The notes beneath the pieces are model-generated. The model made no database searches, had not been told where the DNA came from, and saw only the letters and a list, made by a program, of their open reading frames with translations. The position numbers were made by a program, and so were the translations under genes. This document shows positions 43,448-52,707 of a stretch of 64,000 nucleotides of DNA, piece after piece (the first letter of the stretch is position 1; each line of letters begins with the position of its first letter). Origin of the DNA: Saccharospirillum mangrovi (GTDB lineage Bacteria; Pseudomonadota; Gammaproteobacteria; Pseudomonadales; Natronospirillaceae); the NCBI RefSeq assembly GCF_003367315.1, contig NZ_CP031415.1, positions 3,098,001 to 3,162,000 on the forward strand. Direction: 5' to 3'.

Positions 43448-44160
43448 TCGCTTCCATTCAAACCCTGCTGGCGATCAGCCTGACGGTGGGCATCTATCTG
43501 GCGGCCGAGCAACTGTATATCAAGGCCGGTCGCAATGCGTTGCTGCACCCGGTCATTATTTCCATCTTCAGCCTGATGGGATTAATCACGGTGTTCGGCT
43601 GGGGTTATCCGCAATACCAGAACGACACCCGCTTCATTCATTTCCTGCTTGGCCCGGCAACGGTGGCGCTGGCCGTACCGCTGCACGAAAACATGGCGCT
43701 GATCCGCAAGATGGCGGTGCCGTTGTTGCTGGCATGTTTAAGCGGCGCGTTAGTGGCGTCGGCCAGCGCGGTGATGTTGTCTGCCTGGATCACCGGCGAC
43801 GAAGTGCTGTCATTAAGCATGAGCGCCAAATCGATCACCACGCCCATTGCCATCGGCATGGCCGACAGCCTCGGTGGCAGCGGTTCGTTGGCGGCGGGTT
43901 TGGTGTTGTTGGCGGGATCCATCGGCACTCTGATTTTGCCGACATTGATGCGACTGTGCCGACTGCACGATCATGCCTTGTACGGTTTTGTACTAGGCGT
44001 TACCGCGCACGGTTTCGGCACCGCTCAGGCGTTCGAAAAGTCGATCACGTGCGGCGCCTTTGCCGGTTTGGCAATGAGCCTGACCGGTGTCTTCACCGCC
44101 TTTCTGGTGCCGCCGCTGGTGCCTTTTTGGTTACAGCCGTTCTGGCTACTCGGCGGCTAA
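43444..44160 (+). CDS. LrgB/CidB-family membrane protein
   Basis: 238 residues from the ATG at 43444, which overlaps the stop of the CidA gene by 4 bases. Multiple membrane helices and the signatures FLLGPATVALAVPLH, SAKSITTPIAI and HGFGTAQAFE are those of the LrgB family (YohK type). The 3' end overlaps the convergent AstE-like gene's end by 15 bases. Confidence 0.93.
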   Translation: MIASIQTLLAISLTVGIYLAAEQLYIKAGRNALLHPVIISIFSLMGLITVFGWGYPQYQNDTRFIHFLLGPATVALAVPLHENMALIRKMAVPLLLACLSGALVASASAVMLSAWITGDEVLSLSMSAKSITTPIAIGMADSLGGSGSLAAGLVLLAGSIGTLILPTLMRLCRLHDHALYGFVLGVTAHGFGTAQAFEKSITCGAFAGLAMSLTGVFTAFLVPPLVPFWLQPFWLLGG

Positions 44161-45156
44161 GGCCCGCAACATCAAACCCGCACGTTGACCAACCGGCACT
44201 TTGGGGTTCGGAAACACGATGCATTCGGGCTGTTCACCGACGCGATATTCGCGCTCGCCATCGCGCCAGATTAATGTGCCCGGCGCGTATTCGGTAAAAT
44301 TCAGCGCGTCGTCGGGCACGAAAAACTCCCAGTGTTCACTGGTCACTTCAATCGAATGGCAAACTTCGAATTGTGTTACCGGGCGCTTCGGCTGTTCGGG
44401 CAACGGTTCGCCGGCAATCAATTCGCGCAACGCATAATCGATGCCGCTGTAACGCTTCAAATCGTTCTCGCCAAAAGGTTTCACCTGACCCAGTTCGAGC
44501 GTGAAGCTTTGGGCTTCGTACTTCAGCGATGAAAACGACGAAAAGGTATTGCCCGCTTCACGTTGCAACAACACCGTGTCGATATCGGAACGCGCCAAAA
44601 AGGCCTGCTGATTTGCCGGCAATTGCCGACCTTCCACAAACGGATAGACCGCAAAACGTTCGCGCTGGCTGCCACGAATGGCGGTGTGCAAATCGTAGTG
44701 ATAGCGCTGTGTTACCGTGACCGGTTCGCTGGCAAAAAAGTTGGCGACAAAGGCTTCCAGTTTGGCGGCGCGCTTTACTTCTTTCAGACCGACGTCCTGA
44801 TGTTGCCAGTCGCCAGCGAACAAGCGGTTCATGTTCACATCGACAAAGCGCTTCGCTACTTGCATCGCCCAGGGGTTACCGATGATGAACAACACACGCT
44901 GACCAACTTTCTGCTCTTCGGCCAACACATCGCTCACGATGTCGCGGACGATCTCGATCGGCGCGGTTTCGTTGCCGTGCACTCCGCAGGAAATCACCAA
45001 AGAAGTATCGCAGGCGGTATTGGGTTCAACGCGCAATACGCCGCCGTCGAGCAACGCGACTTCGGTGCCAGCGCTGAGAATATCGAAACTGGGTTCGATG
45101 GTTTCGTCGGCGGTCGCCAGACAATGGTCGAGAAAGTTGGAGTAGGAGCCGAACAC
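44146..45156 (-). CDS. astE: Succinylglutamate desuccinylase/AotO-like zinc hydrolase
   Basis: 336 residues from a GTG at 45156. AstE/AspA zinc-peptidase family: SCGVHGNETAPIEI (His and Glu ligands), VDVNMNRLFAG, YHYDLHTAIRGS (third zinc His), and a likely catalytic Glu in FTLELGQVKPFG. True AstE hydrolyses N2-succinylglutamate in the last step of the AST arginine catabolic route. Here no astA/B/C/D genes are near; instead it follows an arginine-type ABC transporter, as aotO does in Pseudomonas aeruginosa. A role in arginine uptake or use is inferred. The length fits AstE (about 330). Confidence 0.85.
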   Translation of the reverse strand: MFGSYSNFLDHCLATADETIEPSFDILSAGTEVALLDGGVLRVEPNTACDTSLVISCGVHGNETAPIEIVRDIVSDVLAEEQKVGQRVLFIIGNPWAMQVAKRFVDVNMNRLFAGDWQHQDVGLKEVKRAAKLEAFVANFFASEPVTVTQRYHYDLHTAIRGSQRERFAVYPFVEGRQLPANQQAFLARSDIDTVLLQREAGNTFSSFSSLKYEAQSFTLELGQVKPFGENDLKRYSGIDYALRELIAGEPLPEQPKRPVTQFEVCHSIEVTSEHWEFFVPDDALNFTEYAPGTLIWRDGEREYRVGEQPECIVFPNPKVPVGQRAGLMLRALAAE

Positions 45157-45172
45157 GAAATTAGCCTCAATT

Positions 45173-45194
45173 AAAAAAGGCCGCGAAGGCGGCC
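45173..45194 (-). terminator. Intrinsic terminator after the permease gene
   Basis: GGCCGC (45179-45184)/GCGGCC (45189-45194), GAAG loop, then six T on the minus strand. It separates the transporter genes from astE, which starts 17 bases further on. Confidence 0.85.
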
Positions 45195-45207
45195 CGGAAT
45201 CAATTCG

Positions 45208-45921
45208 TCAACGCGGTCTCAAATGCGCCAGCAGGCGTTTTTCCAACTGCTTGAACACATAGAAGATGGTGAAAGTCAGACACAAATAAATCAGCGCGAC
45301 AAAAATGTAGGCCTGAAACGGCGCGTAAAAGCGCGCATAAATATCACGCGCAGCGCCGGTCAGATCAATAATAGTCACGGTCGAGGCGATGGCGCTGGAG
45401 TGCAGCATAAACACCACTTCGTTGCTGTATGCCGGAATTGCACGACGGAAAGCGCTGGGCAAAATAATGCGCCGCATCCGCTTGGCAGCACTCATGCCAT
45501 AGGCTTTGGCCGCTTCGATTTCACCACGTGGTGTCGCTTCGATGGCGCCGCGGAAAATCTCCGTGGTGTAGGCCGCCGTGTTCAGCGTGAAGGCGATCAG
45601 GCAGGGATAAAAAGCGCGTTCGAAAATCACCCAGAATATCGAATCCTGAATGCCGTTGATCAGTGTCACGCCGTAGTAAATCATGTACAACTGAATCAGC
45701 AACGGCGTGCCGCGAAACACGTAGGTGAAACACCAGACCGGCCAGTTGATCCATGGTTTTTTTGAGGTGCGCATAATCGCCAACGGTACCGCCAGCATCA
45801 CGCCAATCAACAACGACAAGAACACCAGTTGAACGGTGTTGACCAACCCATCCCAATAATGGGCCAGGGTTGTGGGGGTGAAAATTTTGTTTTGTTCAAG
45901 CAGCGCCAGAATGAAATCCAT
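45208..45921 (-). CDS. aotM: Basic amino-acid ABC transporter permease, HisM/AotM type
   Basis: 237 residues, five or so membrane helices. The permease EAA motif is in EIEAAKAYGMSAAKRMRRIILPSAFRRAIPAYSNEV, and the N-terminal FRGTPLLIQLYMIYYG is the typical polar amino-acid permease stretch. It pairs with the permease encoded 3 bases upstream (stop 45925) to form the membrane channel for lysine/arginine/ornithine/histidine-type substrates; the exact substrate is inferred from the neighbours. Confidence 0.9.
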   Translation of the reverse strand: MDFILALLEQNKIFTPTTLAHYWDGLVNTVQLVFLSLLIGVMLAVPLAIMRTSKKPWINWPVWCFTYVFRGTPLLIQLYMIYYGVTLINGIQDSIFWVIFERAFYPCLIAFTLNTAAYTTEIFRGAIEATPRGEIEAAKAYGMSAAKRMRRIILPSAFRRAIPAYSNEVVFMLHSSAIASTVTIIDLTGAARDIYARFYAPFQAYIFVALIYLCLTFTIFYVFKQLEKRLLAHLRPR

Positions 45922-45924
45922 CGA

Positions 45925-46632
45925 TCAACCCTCCACAACGCCAACGCTGTAGCGTCGTTTGAGTTGACGGAAAAACCATTCGGAAACGGTCGTGAGTGCC
46001 AGATAAATCAGTGCCACTGGAACAAAAAAGATGAAGGGTTCGCGCACGGTTTTCGATGCCTCGGTCGCCAGGTTCACCATGTCGGCGAGGCCAATAACGC
46101 TGACCAAAGCAGTCGTCTTCAACAGCACTTGCCAGTTGTTGCCCAAACCGGGCAGTGCGTGGCGCATCATCTGCGGAAACATGATGCGGTTAAACACTTG
46201 CCAGCCGGTCATGCCGTAGGCTTTGCCGGCTTCAATCTGGCCGGGTTCGACGGCCATAAAGGCACCGCGAAAAGTCTCGCTCATGTAGGCACCGAAAATA
46301 AAACCGATGGTAGCAACGCCGGCCACAAACGGGTTTACCTGAAAGAAAATATCGATGGCACCACCGCTGGTGTTGTACAGCCAATCGGTCAGGGCGTTGA
46401 TGCCAATCTGGCCGCCGAAATAAATCAGCATCATCAACACCAGATCGGGGACGCCGCGAATCACAGTGGTGTAGAGCGTGGCAGTCCAACGCAACAGTCG
46501 CTTGGCTGACAGCTTGCCGCTGGCACCGAGCAAACCGAGGATGACAGCAATCAGCAGAGACAGAAAAGCCAATTGAATGGTCAGGAAGGCGCCTTTGAAA
46601 ATCGAAGGGCCGTAGCCGTAAAGGTCCAGCAT
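45925..46632 (-). CDS. aotQ: Basic amino-acid ABC transporter permease, HisQ/AotQ type
   Basis: 235 residues with N-terminal GYGPSIFKGAFLTIQLAFLSLLIAVILGLLGASGKLS, RGVPDLVLMMLIYFGGQIGINAL, and EAGKAYGMTGWQVFNRIMFPQMMRHALPGLGNNW as the EAA loop. Partner of the HisM-type permease downstream. A strong hairpin lies between this gene and the binding-protein gene upstream. Confidence 0.9.
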   Translation of the reverse strand: MLDLYGYGPSIFKGAFLTIQLAFLSLLIAVILGLLGASGKLSAKRLLRWTATLYTTVIRGVPDLVLMMLIYFGGQIGINALTDWLYNTSGGAIDIFFQVNPFVAGVATIGFIFGAYMSETFRGAFMAVEPGQIEAGKAYGMTGWQVFNRIMFPQMMRHALPGLGNNWQVLLKTTALVSVIGLADMVNLATEASKTVREPFIFFVPVALIYLALTTVSEWFFRQLKRRYSVGVVEG

Positions 46633-46745
46633 AGTGTGCGCTCTGTGGTTAGATTCCGAGGCTTCATCATTATTATTCAGGCTCGGAATTGGTCGAGTCG
46701 GCTTGCGTTTGGCAATGATGAATGAACCAAACGTAAACCGGCTAA

Positions 46746-46770
46746 GGGTCTGGTGCAGTGCACCAGACCC
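46746..46770 (-). promoter_or_regulatory. Perfect 12-bp hairpin between binding-protein and permease genes
   Basis: GGGTCTGGTGCA and TGCACCAGACCC around one central base, 13 bases after the binding-protein stop. No T-run. Likely an mRNA-stabilising stem that lets the binding protein be made in excess over the permeases. Confidence 0.7.
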
Positions 46771-46782
46771 GTTACATCAAAA

Positions 46783-47541
46783 TCAGATCTTGATGTTGGA
46801 AGTGAAGTATTTCTGCATGATGGTGTCGTAAGTACCATCGTTTTTGAATTTCTCCAGCGCCGCGCTGACAGCTTCTTCCAAAGCGGTGTCGCGCTTACGG
46901 AATGCAGCGCCAACGCCTTCGCCCAGAATGCTGACCGGCTCAGAGATGTCTTCGCTGACCTGGCTGACAGTATCGGAACCTTCGATCATGCCCAGGCCGG
47001 CCAGTGAGTCGATGAACATGGCGTCCAGACGACCACCTTCCAGATCGACCAGGATGTCATCGGCTGTGGTGTAACGAACGATTTCAGCGTCGCCGTGCAG
47101 TTCAGTCAGGTAGGTGTCCTGAATGGTGGCGCGCTGAACACCGATGCGAGTACCGGCTGTGGCGCTGGCATCGAATTCGTGGCCGTTAACTGCGAAGAAC
47201 GCAGACGGGCTGGTGTAATACGGGTCGGAGAACAGGACGCGCTCAGCACGTTCCGGGTTGATCGACATGGAGGAGAAAATCATGTCGTATTTGCGCGCCA
47301 GCAGACCGGGGATGATGCCGTCCCACGCCTGGATAACCCACTCGCAATCTTTGCCGGTGATTTCGTTGCACACGGCGTTGCCCAGTTCGATTTCGAAACC
47401 AGTCAGTTCACCGCTCGGATCACGGAATTCGAACGGAGGGTAAGGCACGTCCACACCGACACGGATCACGTCATAATCTTCGGCTTGTACGGCTGTGCTC
47501 AGTGCCACCAGGGCGGCCACTGTCATCAGTACTTTTTTCAT
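46783..47541 (-). CDS. aotJ: Periplasmic basic amino-acid binding protein (ArtJ/HisJ/AotJ type)
   Basis: 252 residues. Signal peptide MKKVLMTVAALVALSTAVQA. The mature part has YPPFEFRDPSGELTGFEIELGNAVC, QAWDGIIPGLLARKYDMIFSSMSINPERAERVLFSDPYY and RIGVQRATIQDTYL, all characteristic of cluster-3 solute-binding proteins for Lys/Arg/Orn/His. Two Cys (near residues 58 and 65) match the disulfide of HisJ/LAO. It feeds the adjacent permeases. Confidence 0.92.
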   Translation of the reverse strand: MKKVLMTVAALVALSTAVQAEDYDVIRVGVDVPYPPFEFRDPSGELTGFEIELGNAVCNEITGKDCEWVIQAWDGIIPGLLARKYDMIFSSMSINPERAERVLFSDPYYTSPSAFFAVNGHEFDASATAGTRIGVQRATIQDTYLTELHGDAEIVRYTTADDILVDLEGGRLDAMFIDSLAGLGMIEGSDTVSQVSEDISEPVSILGEGVGAAFRKRDTALEEAVSAALEKFKNDGTYDTIMQKYFTSNIKI

Positions 47542-47601
47542 TCTCTTTGACTCCAGTTGTTATCGTTACCAGGTGGTGCCTGGCCTTCGTCGTTGTAATA
47601 A

Positions 47602-47618
47602 GGCGCCTTGTGGGCGCC
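47602..47618 (-). promoter_or_regulatory. Hairpin between the ATPase and binding-protein genes
   Basis: GGCGCC (47602-47607)/GGCGCC (47613-47618) with TTATT after it on the minus strand. It could be a weak terminator or attenuator for the upstream ATPase gene. The 195-base gap contains two further weak stems around 47640-47720 and probably the aotJ promoter. Confidence 0.45.
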
Positions 47619-47736
47619 CAAGCTCTCTCGGTCCTCTCGTCCATGAGCCCGGCCCGAAGGGGCGGGTCCTGCCAGCAACTACTCGCCCATATCGCGGACG
47701 TGCATCCTGCTTGCCCAGCACGACGCTGTGAAAGCG

Positions 47737-48510
47737 TCAGTAACTCGGCGAAATAAACTGTTTGAAGCGTTCAGATTTGGGATTGTTGAACACGTCCTGC
47801 GGGTCGCCTTCTTCTTCGATGCGGCCCTGGTGCAGAAACATCACTTTATTGGAAACGTCGCGGGCGAACGCCATTTCGTGCGTCACCACCACCATGGTGC
47901 GGCCTTCTTCGGCCAGTGCGCGCATGACTTTCAAGACTTCGCCAACCAGTTCCGGATCGAGTGCCGAGGTCGGTTCGTCGAACAGCATCACTTCCGGGTT
48001 CATCGCCAAAGCCCGCGCAATGGCGGCGCGTTGCTGTTGGCCGCCGGACATGTGCGCCGGGTAGTAATCACGCCGATCGTACAGGCCGACCCGATTCAAA
48101 TGCGCTTCGGCGCGCTCGGTGGCTTCGGCGCGGCTGACGCCCAACACCTGCATCGGCGCTTCGATGATGTTTTGCATCACCGTCATGTGCGACCACAGAT
48201 TGAAACTTTGAAACACCATCGATAATTGCGCACGAATGCGTTCGACCTGACGCATATCGGCCGGTTCGCGATCGCCGCGACGATTGGTTTTGAAACGGAC
48301 GCTATCGCCATGAACACGCAATTCACCCGAGGTGGGAATTTCCAGCATGTTCAGGCAACGCAGGAAGGTGCTCTTGCCGGAACCGGACGAACCGATCACC
48401 GAAATGACGTCGCCTTTGTCCGCTTCCAATGAAATGCCTTTAAGGACTTCAAGCTCACCAAAGCATTTGTGAATGTCGGTGGCCAACAGCGGGGCGCTTG
48501 CCTGACCCAT
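47737..48510 (-). CDS. aotP: Basic amino-acid ABC transporter ATPase (HisP/AotP type)
   Basis: 257 residues from the ATG at 48510, which has AGGAG upstream; an in-frame start at 48639 would add 43 unmatched residues. Walker A GSSGSGKS at 40-47, signature [15 protein letters not shown], Walker [14 protein letters not shown], and the HisP-type insertion [38 protein letters not shown]. It powers import by the permease pair downstream. Confidence 0.93.
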   Translation of the reverse strand: MGQASAPLLATDIHKCFGELEVLKGISLEADKGDVISVIGSSGSGKSTFLRCLNMLEIPTSGELRVHGDSVRFKTNRRGDREPADMRQVERIRAQLSMVFQSFNLWSHMTVMQNIIEAPMQVLGVSRAEATERAEAHLNRVGLYDRRDYYPAHMSGGQQQRAAIARALAMNPEVMLFDEPTSALDPELVGEVLKVMRALAEEGRTMVVVTHEMAFARDVSNKVMFLHQGRIEEEGDPQDVFNNPKSERFKQFISPSY

Positions 48511-49090
48511 CTGATTCTCCTGATCGGTCTCTCCCCTGGACTGGCAAGGATCAGGCTCACCAGAAGGCCCTTCGAGAGAGGATGGTTTATTGTTCATTTC
48601 TGGCGCAAAGATAGTGCGCAAAGCCCCACGGCGATGCAAAACACTTCGGAGCCCTAAGTTTTCGTCAAAGCGACACCGCTTTCATGACTGCGCCCAACAG
48701 CCATTCGCCCCAGGCGGCCAAGCAACTCTCAAGCCAGTTTGGCGTTTCTAGCATATTTAAAGGCACCGCTCCATGCCTATGCGACAGCCGAGCCACAGCC
48801 AGGAGCAACCCAAGGCAGATCGGTACTGACTCAAGCGGTTTTTTGCCATTTTGGATCAGCTCGGCAGGCGCGGCTGGCCGCTGGCGGGGGTTTGCCCTAT
48901 TGTGAGGCTTGTTTTATTCTCACGCACCATTTTGAGCCAGTTATAAGCTTATAATGCGCGAAAACAGCCCGATCATGCAGTGGCCCTGTTTTTGCTGTTG
49001 GCTTTGGTTCATGGGCGTCGCCCTCACCGGCGTCCAAAAGCGTTCCACGCCCTACCCGGGGCCATCCATCCATCTAGGAGAGTCATAATA
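48511..49090. other. Divergent promoter region between aotP and dppA
   Basis: No gene supported. A TATAAT at 48950-48955 is a possible -10 element for the dpp operon, but no good -35 lies at 17 bases upstream. The aotP leader is about 130 bases long before the next plausible start. Confidence 0.45.
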
Positions 49091-50716
49091 ATGAAAAAAG
49101 GCATACCCATTCTTGTGGTGGTCTTAATCGTTGTTGCCGCCGCCGTCTGGTGGTTCAGCAACTCCGAAGACCAGCAAGTCGCCGAAGCTACAACCTTCGT
49201 TTACTGCTCGGAAGCCAGCCCTGAAGGTTTCAACCCGGCGTTCTACACCTCCGGTACCACCTTCGATGCAGCCGGTCGTACCATGTTCAACCGCCTGGTT
49301 GAATTCGAGCGTGGCGGCACTGCCGTTAACCCGGGCCTGGCTGAAAGCTGGGAAATTTCCGACGACGGCCTGACTTACACCTTCCACCTGCGTGACGGCG
49401 TTAAGTTCCACACCAACCACGGTTTCACACCCAGCCGCGACTTCAACGCTGAAGACGTACTGTGGAGCTTCAACCGTCAGATGGACGAAAGCCATCCGTA
49501 CCACGGCGTATCCAACCAGGATTACGCTTACTTCGGTTACATGGGCATGGCCGACGCCATTGCTTCTCTGACCGCACCGGACGACATGACGGTTGTGTTC
49601 AAACTGAGCGCACCGAATGCGCCGTTCCTGGCTAACCTGGCGATGGACTTCGCCTCCATCGGTTCGGCTGAATACGCCGCCGCCATGATGGAAGCTGGCA
49701 CGCCGGAAATGGTTGACCAACAGCCGATCGGCACCGGTCCGTTCATGCTGACCGATTACCAGCAAGACGCCGTTATCCGTTACACCGCTCACCCGGATTA
49801 CTGGGAAGGCGCAGCGGACATCGACCGTCTGGTGTTCTCCATCACTCCGGACGCCAGCGTGCGTTACGCCAAGCTGAAATCTGGCGAATGTCACCACATG
49901 GTGTACCCGAACCCGGCCGACATTGCTGAAATGCAAGCCGACTCCAACATCAGCGTCATGTCTGCTCCTGGCCTGAACGTTGGTTACCTGGCGTTCAACA
50001 CCGAAAAAGCTCCGTTCGACAACAAACTGGTTCGTCAGGCGCTGAACCTGGCTACCAACAAGGCCTCCATTCTGGAAGCGGTGTATCAGGGCGCTGGCGA
50101 AGCCGCCAAAAACCCGATCCCGCCGACTATGTGGTCTTACAACGATGACGTTGTCGATTACGACTACGATCCGGCCCGTGCCCGCGAACTGCTGGCGCAA
50201 GCTGGCTACCCGAACGGTTTCGAAACCAACATCTGGGCCATGCCGGTACAACGTCCGTACAACCCGAACGCTCGCCGTATGGCGGAGCTGATCCAGTCTG
50301 ACTGGGCGGCTGTTGGCGTTGACGCTGAGATCGTTTCCTACGAGTGGGGCGAGTACCTGGACCGCACCTCCAATGGCGACCACGAAACCGCCATGTTGGG
50401 CTGGACCGGCGACAATGGTGATCCGGATAACTTCCTGAACACCCTGCTCGGCTGCCAGGCAGCGGCCACTGGCGGCAACATTGCCTTCTGGTGCAACGAC
50501 GAGTTCAACACTCTGGTTAACGATGCCCTGCGCGTCTCTGACATCGACCAACGCACTGCGCTGTACGAGCAGGCTCAGTTGGTGTTCAAAGAAGAAGCGC
50601 CTTGGATCACCGTTGCTCACTCTGTTGTTTACGAGCCGATGAGCCCGTCCGTTCAGGGTTACAAAATGAGCCCGTTCGGTGTTCACGCGTTCTACGGTGT
50701 CAGCCTGGCTGAATAA
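49091..50716 (+). CDS. dppA: Dipeptide-type ABC transporter substrate-binding protein
   Basis: 541 residues from the ATG at 49091 (GGAG upstream). Cluster-C (SBP_bac_5) protein: VYCSEASPEGFNPAFYTSGTTFDAAGRTMFNRLVEF, AESWEISDDGLTYTFHLRDGVKFH, PIGTGPF and MSPFGVHAFYGVSLAE are typical of DppA. It binds peptides in the periplasm for the downstream permeases. Odd point: the N-terminus MKKGIPILVVVLIVVAAAVWWFSNSED lacks a clear signal-peptidase site and may stay as a membrane anchor. Codon choice is strongly biased, as for a highly expressed gene. Confidence 0.9.
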   Translation: MKKGIPILVVVLIVVAAAVWWFSNSEDQQVAEATTFVYCSEASPEGFNPAFYTSGTTFDAAGRTMFNRLVEFERGGTAVNPGLAESWEISDDGLTYTFHLRDGVKFHTNHGFTPSRDFNAEDVLWSFNRQMDESHPYHGVSNQDYAYFGYMGMADAIASLTAPDDMTVVFKLSAPNAPFLANLAMDFASIGSAEYAAAMMEAGTPEMVDQQPIGTGPFMLTDYQQDAVIRYTAHPDYWEGAADIDRLVFSITPDASVRYAKLKSGECHHMVYPNPADIAEMQADSNISVMSAPGLNVGYLAFNTEKAPFDNKLVRQALNLATNKASILEAVYQGAGEAAKNPIPPTMWSYNDDVVDYDYDPARARELLAQAGYPNGFETNIWAMPVQRPYNPNARRMAELIQSDWAAVGVDAEIVSYEWGEYLDRTSNGDHETAMLGWTGDNGDPDNFLNTLLGCQAAATGGNIAFWCNDEFNTLVNDALRVSDIDQRTALYEQAQLVFKEEAPWITVAHSVVYEPMSPSVQGYKMSPFGVHAFYGVSLAE

Positions 50717-50746
50717 CATCGCCTGAGAATAATGACAGACCTTCAC

Positions 50747-50771
50747 AGGGCGGCAGTGTCACTGCCGCCCT
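50747..50771 (+). terminator. Hairpin between dppA and dppB
   Basis: 12-bp arms AGGGCGGCAGTG/CACTGCCGCCCT followed by TTCTCGTTT. Probably a partial terminator that keeps dppA expression above that of dppBCDF. Confidence 0.8.
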
Positions 50772-50792
50772 TTCTCGTTTCAGGTTAGCCAC

Positions 50793-51803
50793 ATGTTGCA
50801 ATTCTTCTTACGTCGCCTGGGCATGGTGATCCCCACCTTTATTGGGGTGTCGTTGTTCGCCTTTGCTCTTATTCACCTCATTCCTGGCGATGTCGTCACC
50901 ATCATGGGTGGCGAGCGCGGTGTCTCCGCCGAAACCCGCGCCGAACTGGAAGCCATGCTCGGCCTCGACAAGCCGCTCTGGCAACAGTACTTCATCTACA
51001 TTGGTAACATTCTGCAGGGCGATCTGGGCACGTCCTACGTCACCGGCAAGCCGGTACTGTCAGAATTTATGGCCCGCTTTCCTGCCACGCTGGAACTGAC
51101 CATCTGCGCCGGCATCTTTGCCGTCCTCGTCGGTTTAACGCTGGGCATTCTGGCCGCCATTCGCCGCGGCGGTTGGCTCGACCACACCGTGATGACCATT
51201 TCTCTGGCCGGCTATTCGATGCCGATTTTCTGGTGGGGTCTGCTGCTGATTTTATTGTTCTCGGTCAACCTGGGTTGGACGCCCGTATCCGGCCGTATGG
51301 ATGTGATGTTCTGGGTAGATAACGTCACCGGCTTTATGTTGATCGATACGTTGTTGTCGCCCGCCAAAGGCGCCTTTGCCTCGGCGCTGCAACACCTGCT
51401 GTTGCCCTCCATCGTGCTGGGCACCATTCCGATGGCGGTGATCGCGCGGATGACGCGTTCGTCCATGCTCGAAGTGCTGGGTGAAGACTACATTCGCACC
51501 GCCCGCGCCAAAGGCCTGAGCAAAACCCGCGTCGTCGCCAAACACGCGCTGCGCAATGCATTGATTCCTGTGATCACGGTGATGGGTTTGCAGGTCGGGA
51601 TGTTGCTCTCTGGCGCCATTCTGACGGAAACCATTTTCGCCTGGCCGGGCGTTGGCAAGTGGCTGATTGAAGCCATCAACCGCCGCGACTATCCCGTCGT
51701 TCAGGGCGGACTGCTACTGGTTGCAACGCTGATCATTCTGGTCAACCTGCTGGTCGATCTGATGTACGGCGTGGTCAATCCGCGCGTGCGCCACAGCAAA
51801 TAA
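50793..51803 (+). CDS. dppB: Dipeptide ABC transporter permease
   Basis: 336 residues with six membrane helices. N-terminal FFLRRLGMVIPTFIGVSLFAFALIHLIPGD is the DppB/OppB signature, and the EAA loop is RTARAKGLSKTRVVAKHALRNALIPVITVMG. It pairs with DppC. The 336-residue length is normal. Confidence 0.95.
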   Translation: MLQFFLRRLGMVIPTFIGVSLFAFALIHLIPGDVVTIMGGERGVSAETRAELEAMLGLDKPLWQQYFIYIGNILQGDLGTSYVTGKPVLSEFMARFPATLELTICAGIFAVLVGLTLGILAAIRRGGWLDHTVMTISLAGYSMPIFWWGLLLILLFSVNLGWTPVSGRMDVMFWVDNVTGFMLIDTLLSPAKGAFASALQHLLLPSIVLGTIPMAVIARMTRSSMLEVLGEDYIRTARAKGLSKTRVVAKHALRNALIPVITVMGLQVGMLLSGAILTETIFAWPGVGKWLIEAINRRDYPVVQGGLLLVATLIILVNLLVDLMYGVVNPRVRHSK

Positions 51804-51813
51804 GGAGCCGGTC

Positions 51814-52698
51814 ATGACACAGACTCTTGCAAGTAAACCGGTTTCGCCGCTGGCTGAATTCTGGTCGTATTTTTCCGCCAACCGAGGCGCGCTCGCCGGT
51901 CTCGGTTTTATCGTATTCATTGTGCTGGTGGCGATCTTTGCCGATTTCATCGCGCCGCATCACCCGCACGAACAGTTCCGTCAATTCATTCTGACGCCAC
52001 CAGCCTGGACGGCCGAAGGCACCAGTCAGTTTCTGCTCGGCACCGACGGCGTTGGCCGCGATATTCTGTCGCGCCTGATTCACGGCGCCCGATTGTCATT
52101 GTTGATCGGTCTGGTGATCGTCACCTTGTCGCTGGCAATGGGCATTTGCCTGGGTCTGGCAGCGGGCTTTTTCGGTGGCGTTATCGACTCTGCTGTGATG
52201 CGCGTTTCTGACGTTCTGCTCGCCATGCCGCCGCTGTTGCTGGGCATCGCCGTGGTCGCCATTTTGGGCCCGAGCATCGTCAATTCCGGGCTGGCGTTGT
52301 CGCTGGTGTATTTGCCGCATTACGTGCGTTTAACGCGCGCCTCGGTGCTCAGCGAAATCAACAAAGACTACGTGGTGTCATCACGCGTCGCCGGAGCGTC
52401 TTCGCTGCGGCTGATGTTCATCACCATTTTGCCGAACTGCCTGGCGCCGTTAATCGTGCAGGCCACGCTCGGTTTTTCCAACGCCATTCTCGACATGGCC
52501 GCGCTCGGCTTCCTCGGTCTCGGTGCTCAGCCGCCGTTGCCGGAATGGGGCTCCATGCTCGCCACCGCGCGCGAATTTATTCAAAGCGCCTGGTGGGTGG
52601 TGACCTTCCCCGGCGTGGTCATTTTGCTGACCGTATTGGCGTTCAATTTAATGGGCGATGGCTTGCGCGATGCCCTCGATCCCAAACTCAAACAATAG
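51814..52698 (+). CDS. dppC: Dipeptide ABC transporter permease
   Basis: 294 residues, with AAGGAG before the ATG. GTDGVGRDILSRLIHGARLSLLIGL is the DppC motif, and the EAA loop SRVAGASSLRLMFITILPNCLAPLIVQATLGFSNAILDMAALGFLGLGAQPP follows. Membrane partner of DppB. Confidence 0.95.
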   Translation: MTQTLASKPVSPLAEFWSYFSANRGALAGLGFIVFIVLVAIFADFIAPHHPHEQFRQFILTPPAWTAEGTSQFLLGTDGVGRDILSRLIHGARLSLLIGLVIVTLSLAMGICLGLAAGFFGGVIDSAVMRVSDVLLAMPPLLLGIAVVAILGPSIVNSGLALSLVYLPHYVRLTRASVLSEINKDYVVSSRVAGASSLRLMFITILPNCLAPLIVQATLGFSNAILDMAALGFLGLGAQPPLPEWGSMLATAREFIQSAWWVVTFPGVVILLTVLAFNLMGDGLRDALDPKLKQ

Positions 52699-52707
52699 GA
52701 GACCGCA

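Noticed and set aside
47545-47736. Riboswitch between aotP and aotJ
   Set aside because: There are several short stems but no recognised lysine, glycine or arginine-responsive core.
49124-50746. 540-codon open frame antisense to dppA
   Set aside because: dppA has family motifs, a ribosome site and operon context; the antisense frame is a result of its strong codon bias.
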